From positions 124,001 to 188,000 of the forward strand of contig NZ_JONL01000008.1 of NCBI RefSeq assembly GCF_000711735.1: a stretch of 64,000 nucleotides of DNA, read 5' to 3'. Position 1 is the stretch's first letter, and every line of letters starts with the position of its first letter. The stretch is from Maridesulfovibrio frigidus DSM 17176 (lineage in GTDB: Bacteria; Desulfobacterota; Desulfovibrionia; Desulfovibrionales; Desulfovibrionaceae). The translations under genes were made by a program, and so were the position numbers. The notes beneath the pieces are model-generated. The model was not told the DNA's origin and made no database searches. It saw nothing but the letters and a program-made list of their open reading frames with translations. Positions 45,823-54,848 of the stretch are shown here, one piece after another.

Positions 45823-46158
45823 TTATGAAATTTTATTAGCAGCTGTTAAAGCTGAGCTGTAAATATTAAACATTGAGCCGAATCCTGATATTTCGAAGAC
45901 TTCGCTTATCATACCCGTGATATTTGCGAAGGCAATTGCGCCGTCTTCTGCTTTCAGCCTTTTGGCTGTTGATAGAATCGCTCTTAACCCTGCGCTCGAG
46001 ATGTATTCTAAGTCACCTAAATCAAAGACGAGCCTTATCTCTCCGTCTTTAATCAGTTTGCAGATTGCATCTTCGAAATTGGGGGAAGTCAGCGCGTCTA
46101 GCCTTCCTTCCATTCTAACTATAGTAGCATTTTCTACTTTTTTTTGATTAAGTTCCAT
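45823..46158 (-). CDS. STAS-domain anti-sigma-factor antagonist
   Basis: This 111-residue protein is a single STAS domain, as in SpoIIAA/RsbV. It has VRMEGRLDALTSPNFEDA and LEYISSAGLRAILSTAKRL, in which Ser55 is the usual phosphorylation site. Unphosphorylated, such proteins bind an anti-sigma kinase and release its partner. A REC-SpoIIE-like protein gene lies at 53739-54848 and could be the matching phosphatase, but it looks degenerate. No RsbW-type kinase is in the window. Confidence 0.9.
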   Translation of the reverse strand: MELNQKKVENATIVRMEGRLDALTSPNFEDAICKLIKDGEIRLVFDLGDLEYISSAGLRAILSTAKRLKAEDGAIAFANITGMISEVFEISGFGSMFNIYSSALTAANKIS

Positions 46159-46428
46159 ATAAAATCCTTGTGCATCATAAACAGAAGTGGATGACTGGGA
46201 AAAGTTTTCTTAAAGAATCAATTTCTTTGATTTTGTAATTCGTAAAGTGATGTTCAGTCAATCTTTGTATGTTAGTCAAATTAGTTTCTAAATTTTTTTT
46301 TGGCATCTATTTTGTTACTATGGCGATATGTTTTTTTAATATTCACAAATGTATTTGACTTAGTTTGAGAGGTTACATATCTACTCCCTAAGAATAAGTA
46401 TTTAGAGAATAATAGGGAGAAATATATT

Positions 46429-47025
46429 ATGAAGAACTATTTAAGAATATTAGTTTTATTGGTCGTTTTGATCGTGCCTGCATATGCTTCTGCCTCTTCT
46501 GTGTATCTTACTTTACAAGGTACAGTTAATTCTGTGTTTGATAATGCCGGACTGGTTGGTTCCTCCGGAGTCCAGATTGGAGATACTCTCAATTATGTAG
46601 TTGCCGTTGATACTGAAATAGGTGGCTCTTTCACTGACGTGAGGGGTGGAACTTATGCAATACCCGGAGCTGTTTATACTTCACTGTTCCAAGGTGTTTT
46701 GAGTGGCGCAGACGCTGAACAGTATAATTGGGGCCGTGATTTTGGTCAGTCTATCTATTTTCAAACCGGGAACGAAGACTCTAATCTTTATGTAAATAGC
46801 TGGACTGCCGGTCTGAGTGATATACAGGTTGGAACAGAGATCTCCCAACTATACGAAATAGCTTTTGGAGCGAACGGGGAAAGCAGCAGAATAGATTTAA
46901 GCGATGTTACTGTGACCAGAGTTGCTGATACCGCACCTACTCCTATTCCGGGAGCAATCCTGTTAATGGGCGGAGGACTTGGTCTTGTAGGTATTATTCG
47001 TCGAAGGTTCGGAAAGAACAGTTAG
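46429..47025 (+). CDS. Exported protein with possible PEP-CTERM-like sorting tail
   Basis: This 198-residue protein has a signal peptide (MKNYLRILVLLVVLIVPAYA) and a beta-rich, Gly/Ser/Asp-rich body without a known domain. The C-terminus, TPIPGAILLMGGGLGLVGII followed by RRRFGKNS, has the three-part layout of exosortase/archaeosortase targets (short Pro motif, membrane helix, Arg cluster). The motif is closest to the VPLPA/PEP-CTERM group. No exosortase gene is here. The protein would be cleaved and attached to the cell surface or an extracellular matrix. GGGAG precedes the ATG, and a strong terminator follows. Confidence 0.75.
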   Translation: MKNYLRILVLLVVLIVPAYASASSVYLTLQGTVNSVFDNAGLVGSSGVQIGDTLNYVVAVDTEIGGSFTDVRGGTYAIPGAVYTSLFQGVLSGADAEQYNWGRDFGQSIYFQTGNEDSNLYVNSWTAGLSDIQVGTEISQLYEIAFGANGESSRIDLSDVTVTRVADTAPTPIPGAILLMGGGLGLVGIIRRRFGKNS

Positions 47026-47048
47026 CTTCTATTGAATAATAAGAACAG

Positions 47049-47082
47049 AAAAGGGTCACTCATTTTGAGTGGCCCTTTTTTT
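47049..47082 (+). terminator. Intrinsic terminator after sorting-tail protein gene
   Basis: AAAAGGGTCACTC and GAGTGGCCCTTTT pair with one wobble around a seven-base loop, followed by a run of T. Confidence 0.9.
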
Positions 47083-47140
47083 GTTTTTAATTGTCCGTAA
47101 ATAGTTGCGGCATGAGGTTATGATTCCTGTTCGACCATTT

Positions 47141-48301
47141 TTAGTGAGATTGCATTTTCATTTTAAGTTCACGGTCAATAAACTGGACGAGGATTAGCGA
47201 AATTGCAGATAGTGCGGCTGCTCCTAGGAATACTATTCTGTAGTCCTGCATCCATGCTATTCCTGCCAGTACGGGAATGGCAACTGCTGCAATGTGGTTT
47301 ATTGTGAATCCTACAGCCATGCTTGGGGCAATGTCCTTTTTGTCTGCAATTTTCTGGAAAAAGGTGCGGATTGCCATGGCGAAATTGAAGAAAATATTGT
47401 CTAGAATGTACAGGATTCCGCCGACGATTGGGCTGTCGGTGAACGCGTATGCAGTGAAAATAAGAACTAAACTGAAGTACTCAAAACTGAGAACCTTTCT
47501 TTCGCCGTATTTATTAACAGCTCTAGCAATTATTGGATTGGCGAAATAGTTGATAATGTTATTAAGTACGAACAAAACAGTGATGTCTTGCACTGTATAG
47601 TTGAATTTTTTAACTAGTAAGAATACTGCAAAAGCAACAAAAATCTGTCTGCGCGCGCCCGCCATGAAAGTCAAAGCGTAAAAAAGCCAGTACTTAGTTT
47701 TAAGGATCATTTTTTTGTGCTGGAGCGGAATTTCTTTTGATGATGGATCTTGAAAAAAGCAATATATCCCTGCTAGTACTGCAATGGCTCCAACTATTAA
47801 AAACATTGCTTTATAGTCGAGTGTCCCGGCTAAAGCAAAAATTAATAGACCCACAGCTATGTTGGTTGCGGCGCCTAAGCTTTTTAGTCTGCCCATAACA
47901 ACAGGAGCTTCGGTGAATCCAAAATATTGTAGGGTCAAAGACTGATTCAGCGTTTCATAGTAATGAAACCCAAAGGACATGATGATAGTGGTTAGAGCTA
48001 TTCCCATAAAGCTGGGCAAAAAGCCCGTGATGGCAATTCCTAACCCCATTACAATAACAGAAAGAGCGGCTAGTTTATGCTCTTTAATAATTAATAGAAA
48101 ATAAATTACAAATAATGCGAGGAAGCCCGGAATTTCTCTGATCGAGCCCAGTGCTCCGAATTCTCCGCCATCCAGACCCGCGACATCAACTGCGAAGTTA
48201 TTTAGAAGAGTTCTCCAGCCCTGAAATCCTATGGCCGTGGCTATGGTCAGAACGAGTAGAAAAATATACATTTTGCGGGAATTGAGTGCGGGCTTAGTCA
48301 C
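47141..48301 (-). CDS. Major facilitator superfamily transporter
   Basis: This 386-residue membrane protein has about 11-12 helices and a fold of MFS type. Helix-rich segments start FLLVLTIATAIGFQGWRTLL and the interdomain loop lies near QDPSSKEIPLQHKKM. No substrate signature was recognised. Translation begins at GTG 48301 behind AAGGA. It stands alone, pointing toward the sorting-tail gene terminator. Confidence 0.82.
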   Translation of the reverse strand: MTKPALNSRKMYIFLLVLTIATAIGFQGWRTLLNNFAVDVAGLDGGEFGALGSIREIPGFLALFVIYFLLIIKEHKLAALSVIVMGLGIAITGFLPSFMGIALTTIIMSFGFHYYETLNQSLTLQYFGFTEAPVVMGRLKSLGAATNIAVGLLIFALAGTLDYKAMFLIVGAIAVLAGIYCFFQDPSSKEIPLQHKKMILKTKYWLFYALTFMAGARRQIFVAFAVFLLVKKFNYTVQDITVLFVLNNIINYFANPIIARAVNKYGERKVLSFEYFSLVLIFTAYAFTDSPIVGGILYILDNIFFNFAMAIRTFFQKIADKKDIAPSMAVGFTINHIAAVAIPVLAGIAWMQDYRIVFLGAAALSAISLILVQFIDRELKMKMQSH

Positions 48302-48582
48302 GTGAGGGTCCTTGCTGGATGGGTTTGGGGTTTTTCCTAAATTGAAGTGCGGATACTAGGCTTGAAGGATTTGCAATACAAGTAAAACTTTGATTCTATT
48401 AAGCGCATATCCACTTGCTTAATCTATTAAGGAAGGCAATTCTGGTACCCTTTTATAGGTTTATTTTTATAGTTTCTTGATCTGGTAGTTGTTCTTATTG
48501 GTGTTTTATTTTGAGATGGTTTGATTTTGCAGGGCCATGAGTTTTTTAATGAGAGCGGTTTTAACCAAGGTGTAAAATTGTA

Positions 48583-49296
48583 ATGGCTGATTTTCCTCCT
48601 CCATATTCTGTGCGTATAAGTGCGCGTGCAAAAAATGTAATAATCAAGCTTATTCCGGACAAAGGTCTAGAGATTGTTTTGCCTAAAGGTGTAAGTGAAT
48701 CTAAGGTTCCGGGTTTCTTGGAAAAAAGGCGGGAGTGGATATTGTCCGCGACCAAACAGCTTGAAGAGAAAGGGTTTTCCCTGACTCCACCTAAATTGAT
48801 ATTGCCCGACAGTTTGATTTTTGTTGCATCAGAAATGGTAATATTTATCCGTAGAACACGGACTAGAAAGTCCGGTTTACGAGTGCGCAAAAATGTCGAT
48901 AAGCTTATGCTTAGTGGTGCAGACTGGACTGTGCAGGAGGATATAGCAGCTCTGACTAAGTTCGTTCGCGGACAGGCTCGCGCATTTTTATCTGCTGAGT
49001 TGGCTAAAATTTCAAAAGAACTTGGCATGCCATACAAAAGATTGTTCATTCGTTCGCAGCGCAAGAGATGGGGAAGTTGCTCATCCAACGGCAATATAAA
49101 TTTAAATATGAAGCTTATGTTTTTGCCCTACAGACTGGTGCGCTATGTTCTGATTCATGAGCTATGTCACACTGTCCATCTTAATCATTCCGGTAAGTAT
49201 TGGCAGCTAGTGAAACAGGTAGAGCCTGACTTTCAAGCGTTAGAGAAAGAGCTTGGAGCTGCAAGTCCGCTTGTGCCTGGTTGGATTAATTTTTGA
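48583..49296 (+). CDS. YgjP-like (DUF45) M48-type metallopeptidase
   Basis: This 237-residue protein has the DUF45/YgjP signature: RSQRKRWGSCSSNGNINLN, then the zinc-binding helix VLIHELCHTVHLNHSGKYW, with HELCH as the HExxH motif and a third ligand at the following His. Such proteins are predicted cytoplasmic zinc peptidases; in other bacteria relatives sit beside restriction systems, which is not the case here. The N-terminal 130 residues are beta-rich. ATG 48583 has only a weak ribosome site. Confidence 0.85.
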   Translation: MADFPPPYSVRISARAKNVIIKLIPDKGLEIVLPKGVSESKVPGFLEKRREWILSATKQLEEKGFSLTPPKLILPDSLIFVASEMVIFIRRTRTRKSGLRVRKNVDKLMLSGADWTVQEDIAALTKFVRGQARAFLSAELAKISKELGMPYKRLFIRSQRKRWGSCSSNGNINLNMKLMFLPYRLVRYVLIHELCHTVHLNHSGKYWQLVKQVEPDFQALEKELGAASPLVPGWINF

Positions 49297-49354
49297 TTTA
49301 AATTAGGAGAGCAGACACCCCTTCGAACTCCTGCTTAGGGTGAAAGGAAGAGTT

Positions 49355-49378
49355 AAGAACATAAGTTCTTTTTAGTTT
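49355..49378 (+). terminator. Weak terminator after YgjP-like gene
   Basis: AAGAAC (49355-49360) and GTTCTT (49365-49370) with an ATAA loop, followed by TTTAGTTTT. Confidence 0.5.
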
Positions 49379-49558
49379 TCCACAGGTGTGCGTAAAGAGT
49401 GTAAGGTACTTATATAGCGAACTTACTTTTGAACATGGTTTGTTCATATTGCTTAGTCTAGAGATAGTCTGAAGGAGTAATACTAGAAGGTGGTATGAGC
49501 AGGGAAATGTGCTTCTAGGTGGTGTTGGCTATAATGTCAAATATTTTGATAGAGAACG

Positions 49559-49594
49559 TAAAAAAGGGAAACCGCTATGGTTTCCCTTTTTTTA
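49559..49594 (-). terminator. Terminator of the aminotransferase gene
   Basis: AAAAAGGGAAACC and GGTTTCCCTTTTT form a 13-bp stem with a four- to five-base loop and flanking A/T runs. It is placed at the end of the minus-strand gene and works in both directions. Confidence 0.9.
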
Positions 49595-49639
49595 TTGATA
49601 TCGGTTGTCTCGCTCTGAGACTTGTTGATCCCGCTGGAT

Positions 49640-50830
49640 CTATTTGAATGGAGCGATAGCTTTTTCGAATCCTTTATCTGAGCGTTCAATGACATCTACG
49701 CCTACGCAGAAGGCCAGTCTGAAGTAGCCTGGGAAGCCGAAGCCTGTTCCCGGTACTGCTAGAATCTTTTCTTCTTGTAAAGTTGCGCAGAATTTTACAT
49801 CGTCTCCGCCCGGTGCTTCCGGGAAGAAGTAGAATGCTCCTTTAGGGAGTGTGTATGAATATCCGGCTGCATCCAAAACTTTTGCCATTGCATCGCGTCT
49901 TTCTAAGTAGATGTTTTTATCTACCTGTGAGCCGAGAGCTTTTTCTAAAAGTTTCTGCCCTACAGCAGGCGCGTTTACAAATCCTAGAATGCGGTTTGTA
50001 AGCACAAGTCCTGATAGGAGCACTTCTTTTTCCGGCATTTCTGGATTGACCAGCGCATAGCCTACTCTTTCGCCTGCAAGTGATAGGTTCTTTGAGAAGG
50101 AGCTGACCACTACGCTGTACGGGTACAGCGGAAGAATGGACGGCACTTCAACACCATCGAATGCTAGGAATCTGTATGGCTCGTCTGCAACCAAAAAGAT
50201 TGGTCTTTCGCGGCCAGCATTTGCTTTTTTGAGAATATCTGTGAGCTTAACAAGTTCGTCTTTTGTGTAGACAACGCCTGTTGGATTGTTCGGGGAATTG
50301 ATCAGCATTACACGGGTTTTATCTGTGATTGCTTTTTCAATTGCGTCCAGATCAAGCTCAAATGTCAGTGGCTTGGAAGGAACTGTCACCAGCTCTCCGC
50401 CAGAGTTCTGAGCATAGAATCCATACTCTACGAAGAATGGCGCGGGACATAAAATCTCGTCACCCGGCTCGAGAATGGCGCGGTAAAGAGCGTTGATTGC
50501 TCCAGCCGCTCCGCAGGTAACGATGATATCACTTCCTGCAACGGGAACGCCTTGTTCTTCCGATACCGTCTTCGCCAGTTTTTCCCGCAAACTAGGGTAA
50601 CCGAAGTTAGGCATATAGCCGAATGCGAAGGGTTCGCCTGCGCATCCTGCAAGTTCTCTTAATCCTTCAGCAATTGCCGCCGGAGCTGGCACGTCGGGAT
50701 TTCCTAGCGAAAAGTCACATACTGCGTCTGCGCCAAATTCTTTTTTTAGCTCAATTCCTGTTTCGAACATTTTACGAATCCAAGAAGAGCGTTCAATATA
50801 TCCTTCCACCTGACTTGAAAGCAATTTCAT
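49640..50830 (-). CDS. PLP-dependent class I/II aminotransferase
   Basis: This 396-residue enzyme has the aspartate-aminotransferase fold. Cofactor motifs are INSPNNPTGVVYTKDEL, VADEPYRFLAFDG, and SSFSKNLSLAGERVGYA, in which the Lys forms the Schiff base. GNPDVPAPAAIAEGL and PKGAFYFFPEAPG are family features. The amino-acid specificity is not predictable from these motifs. TTG 50836 is in frame, but GGAG eight bases before ATG 50830 sets the start. It lies just downstream of the DEAD-box helicase gene and may share its transcript. Confidence 0.9.
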   Translation of the reverse strand: MKLLSSQVEGYIERSSWIRKMFETGIELKKEFGADAVCDFSLGNPDVPAPAAIAEGLRELAGCAGEPFAFGYMPNFGYPSLREKLAKTVSEEQGVPVAGSDIIVTCGAAGAINALYRAILEPGDEILCPAPFFVEYGFYAQNSGGELVTVPSKPLTFELDLDAIEKAITDKTRVMLINSPNNPTGVVYTKDELVKLTDILKKANAGRERPIFLVADEPYRFLAFDGVEVPSILPLYPYSVVVSSFSKNLSLAGERVGYALVNPEMPEKEVLLSGLVLTNRILGFVNAPAVGQKLLEKALGSQVDKNIYLERRDAMAKVLDAAGYSYTLPKGAFYFFPEAPGGDDVKFCATLQEEKILAVPGTGFGFPGYFRLAFCVGVDVIERSDKGFEKAIAPFK

Positions 50831-50854
50831 ATTCAATTCTCCGAATACTTTTTG

Positions 50855-52414
50855 TTAATATTTACGGTTTCCGCCGGAATTACCACCCTGCGGTTTCCTT
50901 CCACGGTTCTGCCCACCAGACTGATTTCTGGGTCTGCCACCGTGGTTCGGTTGACTGCTGCGTGGTCTATTTCCGCCGCCCTGATTTTCAGATGGTGGCT
51001 GCGGAGGGCGTGCGTGGAGTGAGTTCTGATAAAGTTCATCCATAAGCATGCCCACTAAAATAGTTTGCTCGTCATCATCTGCAAGCTGGCGAACCAGATC
51101 CTTGTAACGGCTGATGCGTTCTTTTTCAAGGATGGTTTTTGAGCGGTACTGCGCTTCCAGAATAGTGGTGAGTCTCTCATTTATGGTAGCTAGAACTTCT
51201 TTGTCGTCTGGTAATGTACGGCAATCGAAGTTGATGTTGTACGTGGTTGCAATTCTCTGAAGTTCCAGTTTTTGGATTACATCTACGAGAGAAATAGCGA
51301 TGCCTGATGATCCGGCTCGTCCTGTGCGCCCGGCCCTGTGGATGTAAGATTCTTTATCTTCAGGTGGTTCGTACAAAATAACGTGAGAGAGGTCAGGTAC
51401 GTCAATTCCGCGTCCGGCGATGTCCGTTGCCACGAGAAACTTGATTTTGCCAGACCTGAGGTCCCCTAGAATTGTTTCGCGTTTGTTCTGTGAAAGGTCG
51501 GAAGATATTTCTCCGGCATTGAATCCGAAGTTATTCAGAACAGCGGTAACGAAATTTACGTTCGCTTTGGTGTTACAGAAAATGATGGCGGAGGTTGGGT
51601 TTTCCATCTCCAGTACGCGCATTAGCTGTCTCTCGCGGCCCATGGCAGGAACTTCGTAATATGCGTGCTCAATTTGAGTTACATGTACATTTTTACTGCT
51701 CAGGCTGAGAAGCTGCGGATTGTGCATGAACTCTTTTGAGAGGCGTAGTACGTGCTCTGGGAAAGTTGCTGAGAACATGTATGTGCTGACAGGACGGTTG
51801 GGCAGGTATGATTTTACCTGTTGCATGTCCGGGTAAAAACCGATGGAGAGCATGCGATCCGCTTCATCAAATATGAGAGTTCTAATATCTTTCAGAGAAA
51901 AGGTTCTTCTCATCAGGTGGTCAAGTATTCTGCCCGGGGTCCCTACAACTAGGTGAGCGCCTTCTTCGAGTTTATCTTTCTGTCTGCCGTACCCGACTCC
52001 ACCATATACGGAGAGGACTCTGAGTCCTGATCCTTCGAAAATTATTTTCGCTTCACGCTCAACCTGACTGGCTAGTTCGCGAGTAGGAACAAGCACTAAT
52101 GCCTGTGTGCGGTTAAGTCTTGGGTCAAGTTTTTCCAGCATTGGCAGGACAAATGCGCCTGTTTTACCGCTACCGGTTCTTGCCTGAACCATCAGGTCTA
52201 TTCTATCCAGCTGGTACGGAAGAGATTTCGCTTGAACAGGAGTGAGGCTGTCCCATCCAGTTTTTCCTAAGGCTTCTTTTATTGAATTCGGAAGTTGATC
52301 TATTGCGATTTCTTTAAGAGCTTCATCTGGCTCGACCACTTTATCAGGTTCTTGGTGGGCATAGTCATTCGTTAAATCTTCGCCCGTAGGTTGGTCTTCA
52401 TTTGAATTTGTCAT
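50855..52414 (-). CDS. DEAD-box RNA helicase with Gly/Arg/Asn-rich tail
   Basis: This 519-residue helicase unwinds RNA and remodels RNP complexes. It has PVQAKSLPYQL (Q motif), MVQARTGSGKTGAFVLP, VLVPTRELA, TPGRILDHL, LIFDEADRML, MFSATFP, VATDIAGRGIDVPDL and HRAGRTGRAG. The last ~45 residues are low-complexity Gly/Arg/Asn/Gln (NQGGGNRPRSS ...), an RNA-binding tail as in RhlE or DeaD. ATG 52414 with AGGA spaced eight bases is preferred over the in-frame upstream codons at 52468. A short N-terminal acidic segment precedes the Q motif. Confidence 0.93.
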   Translation of the reverse strand: MTNSNEDQPTGEDLTNDYAHQEPDKVVEPDEALKEIAIDQLPNSIKEALGKTGWDSLTPVQAKSLPYQLDRIDLMVQARTGSGKTGAFVLPMLEKLDPRLNRTQALVLVPTRELASQVEREAKIIFEGSGLRVLSVYGGVGYGRQKDKLEEGAHLVVGTPGRILDHLMRRTFSLKDIRTLIFDEADRMLSIGFYPDMQQVKSYLPNRPVSTYMFSATFPEHVLRLSKEFMHNPQLLSLSSKNVHVTQIEHAYYEVPAMGRERQLMRVLEMENPTSAIIFCNTKANVNFVTAVLNNFGFNAGEISSDLSQNKRETILGDLRSGKIKFLVATDIAGRGIDVPDLSHVILYEPPEDKESYIHRAGRTGRAGSSGIAISLVDVIQKLELQRIATTYNINFDCRTLPDDKEVLATINERLTTILEAQYRSKTILEKERISRYKDLVRQLADDDEQTILVGMLMDELYQNSLHARPPQPPSENQGGGNRPRSSQPNHGGRPRNQSGGQNRGRKPQGGNSGGNRKY

Positions 52415-52626
52415 GTATTTTATCCTATAATATTTATGATGTAACCTTTTATCCATAAGCCGGAACACTATGTTTTTGCAAAGGGTATTTTGGCGACAAA
52501 TGAGAGGTATAGCTTTGTTCTATAATACAAGGTTGGTTGGATTCAATATAACGATTTGATCTTAACCCGTCAGTGTGTGTAACACGACTTAATTATGTTT
52601 CTTTTTTGACACTAAGGGGACTGAGA

Positions 52627-53118
52627 ATGGCAAAAACGCAAAATCAAAATATTAAAAGTTTGGCAGCTGGGTGGTCATATCTGGTTATAAGGCTGACTCT
52701 TGCATCTGTATTCTTTTATGCAGGAGCATCAAAACTTTTTGATACTCAGGGTTTTGCCACGGTTATCAGCGGATATGGTTTGTTGCCGGATTCTCTGACT
52801 TCTTTTGCTGCTATTGGTCTTCCTGTTGCAGAAATTTTAATTGCGGCGGCCTTAGTGTGGGACGTGAAAGGATCACTTTCGATTTATTTATTGTTACTGA
52901 TTGTTTTCATGGGAGTTTTGGCTCACGGGATTAACATGGGGCTTGATGTTGATTGCGGATGTTTTGCTCCCGGCGATCCAGAGGCAGAGGCATATCATTC
53001 ATTGCGTGAAGCCTTTTTCAGAGATTTAGTTTTGCTTGCGGGTTGCGTTTCCCTTTATTGGTTAAGGGCTGCGAATAATTATAGTCCAAGATCGTTTTTT
53101 GCTATTTTTTCAAAATAA
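52627..53118 (+). CDS. MauE/DoxX-like membrane protein
   Basis: This 163-residue protein has about four membrane helices and matches MauE/DoxX-type proteins: RLTLASVFFYAGASKLFD and VDCGCFAPGDPEAEAYHSL. The CGC pair, on the outer side of a helix, is characteristic of MauE-like proteins linked to disulfide or sulfur chemistry. ATG 52627 follows GGGGACTGAGA. The rhodanese-like lipoprotein gene begins 21 bases later, so both probably act on periplasmic thiols. Confidence 0.82.
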   Translation: MAKTQNQNIKSLAAGWSYLVIRLTLASVFFYAGASKLFDTQGFATVISGYGLLPDSLTSFAAIGLPVAEILIAAALVWDVKGSLSIYLLLLIVFMGVLAHGINMGLDVDCGCFAPGDPEAEAYHSLREAFFRDLVLLAGCVSLYWLRAANNYSPRSFFAIFSK

Positions 53119-53138
53119 TAATTTTTTGGGGAGTTCTA

Positions 53139-53666
53139 ATGAGGTTTATGAAAAGTGTTTTGTCGATTGCTATTTTAAGTGCGCTTATGTTTATTATGGT
53201 TGGCTGCCTCGGCAGCGATAAGTTTGAGCAGGAAGTGGTAAAAGAAACAGGCGCTATCAAGCTTACCCGTGAAGTTCAGCGTGGTAATTACGATGTGATT
53301 TCAACTACTGAGTTGAAATCTCTGCTCGATAGTAAAAAGGATGTGCTTGTTATCGATACTATGCCGTATGAAGATAGCTACAAAAAGGAGCATGTTCCAG
53401 GTGCTAAGCAGTTCCTTTTCCCTATTCCGGATATGGTGAAGTGGGACGTGAAAGCTACTGATGGTAAAACTCAGGAGCAGTTCATTGAATTGCTTGGGCC
53501 TGATAAAGATAAAGAAATCGTTATCTATTGCGGATTTGTAAAATGTACCCGCAGTCATAACGGTGCTGCATGGGCCAAAAAGCTTGGTTACACGAATGTG
53601 AAAAGGTACCCCGGCGGTATTTTTGCATGGAAGGGCGCTAAGAACCCTGTAGGATCTGTTAAATAG
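53139..53666 (+). CDS. Rhodanese-domain lipoprotein
   Basis: This 175-residue protein has a lipoprotein signal (MFIMVGCLGS, lipid attached at Cys23) and a rhodanese domain. Domain motifs are VLVIDTMPYEDSYKKEHVPG and the active-site loop VIYCGFVKCTRSHNGA, with two Cys, then YPGGIFAWKGA. It would carry sulfane sulfur or act in thiol chemistry in the periplasm. It follows the MauE-like gene in one unit and ends in a strong terminator. Confidence 0.88.
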   Translation: MRFMKSVLSIAILSALMFIMVGCLGSDKFEQEVVKETGAIKLTREVQRGNYDVISTTELKSLLDSKKDVLVIDTMPYEDSYKKEHVPGAKQFLFPIPDMVKWDVKATDGKTQEQFIELLGPDKDKEIVIYCGFVKCTRSHNGAAWAKKLGYTNVKRYPGGIFAWKGAKNPVGSVK

Positions 53667-53690
53667 CAGTCCTTCTAATCTGAATTGTTT

Positions 53691-53729
53691 TATAGCCCTG
53701 GCGCATTAAGTGCCGGGGCTATTTTTTTT
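53691..53729 (+). terminator. Terminator after rhodanese gene
   Basis: ATAGCCCTGGCGCA and TGCCGGGGCTAT pair with a small internal mismatch around a five-base loop, followed by eight T. Confidence 0.92.
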
Positions 53730-53738
53730 GCTAAAAAG

Positions 53739-54848
53739 CTAAGCCTCGATGGCTACGAGTATCCCGTCTGGCACTGAAGTATCTTTTAGCAATGCCTTTC
53801 CTACCGCTTGGCATGTTGCTTTTAGGTTGCTCGCATCAGAAAGCTCACAAGCTTTTTTTAATTGTTTAATGCCTTCTCCGCTCGATTTGAAGGAAGAAAG
53901 CATTTCTCTACTATATATAAAAAGCCTGCTGCCTTTTTTCATTTCAAAAGATGAGCAAGGGAGCAACCCCTTTCCCAGGTCTCCAAGCGCTCCGCTTTGG
54001 GGCTCAATAAAAGTTGTTACGCCGTCAACTGGAATAAGTATTGCTGGAAGTGATCCTGCATTTACCACCGTCATTGAGTCTGTTCCGCGGTCTATTTGCA
54101 TATGTATGCCATCAACTCTGATAGAGTCCTGCCCTTTTGAATTGCGATGCTTAAGAAGTGCGACTCCGACACTTCGGAAAGTCTCAGAGGGTCTGTAGAG
54201 AGGACCTGAGTATAGGGATAAAGCTGCGCGTATAATATTTGTCGCTTCTTTATCTAGTTGGGGCGAGGAGAAATTAAGTAGCAGGTGGCTTTCGGATCTA
54301 TTCGGAAGTGCGACGGTTTCGTATAAATATGATCCTGATTCTCTCGGCTCTTCTGGAAAAGTGAAGCTGCTCTTGTCGAAGGAGGTGGTGTCTTCTTTGA
54401 ACTCAGGGGTGATGTCCTTTAAAATAAGTGCGTTGTAGTGCAGCATAAGCTTGTCATTTCGCGCGACTCTTAAATGGAGTCTGATTCTGTTGAGAACTTC
54501 TCTGTACTCAAAAGGCTTTGTTATGAAATCAACGGCTCCTGCATCAAACCCTTTGAGAGAGCTTTTTGGGTCGTCCAGTGCTGTTAGAAAAATTATTGGT
54601 ATTTCAGATGTTTCTGGAGATAAGCGCAGGATTGTTGCACATTCGAACCCCGTTTCTCCGGGCATCATTATGTCGAGCAGAATCAGGTCCGGTTGCAGGC
54701 TTTCCGCTAGTTTCATACCCATTTTACCGCTATTTGCGAGGCTGACTCTATAGCCATGCTGGCGCAAAACCATCTCTAGGAACTCAAGATTGAAAGGTTC
54801 GTCATCAATGACAAGTATGCGTGGTACAAAATTTGGTGATATTGTCAA
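53739..54848 (-). CDS. Response regulator with degenerate SpoIIE/PP2C-like output domain
   Basis: This 369-residue protein has an N-terminal receiver (ILVIDDEPFN; Asp59 in LILLDIMMPGETGFE; Lys in DFITKPFEYRE). A ~200-residue C-terminal domain follows. Part of it (MTVVNAGSLPAILIPVDGVT, then SRLFIYSREM) aligns with the RsbU/SpoIIE phosphatase core. The expected metal-binding 'TDG' segment reads SRE, so the catalytic Asp residues look lost. Proteins of this layout usually dephosphorylate STAS proteins, so this one may only bind its partner. Confidence 0.75.
   Translation of the reverse strand: MTISPNFVPRILVIDDEPFNLEFLEMVLRQHGYRVSLANSGKMGMKLAESLQPDLILLDIMMPGETGFECATILRLSPETSEIPIIFLTALDDPKSSLKGFDAGAVDFITKPFEYREVLNRIRLHLRVARNDKLMLHYNALILKDITPEFKEDTTSFDKSSFTFPEEPRESGSYLYETVALPNRSESHLLLNFSSPQLDKEATNIIRAALSLYSGPLYRPSETFRSVGVALLKHRNSKGQDSIRVDGIHMQIDRGTDSMTVVNAGSLPAILIPVDGVTTFIEPQSGALGDLGKGLLPCSSFEMKKGSRLFIYSREMLSSFKSSGEGIKQLKKACELSDASNLKATCQAVGKALLKDTSVPDGILVAIEA

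Larger units (their letters stand above)
49297..49639. other. Convergent intergenic region
   Basis: The left part contains a small hairpin (49355-49370) after the YgjP-like gene, and the right part the aminotransferase terminator. The ~180 bases between them hold no ORF or recognisable RNA. Confidence 0.55.

Noticed and set aside
46301-46316. Possible sigma-54 box upstream of the sorting-tail gene
   Set aside because: TGGCATC-TATT-TTGTT keeps GG but has GT, not GC, at the -12 position; too weak alone.
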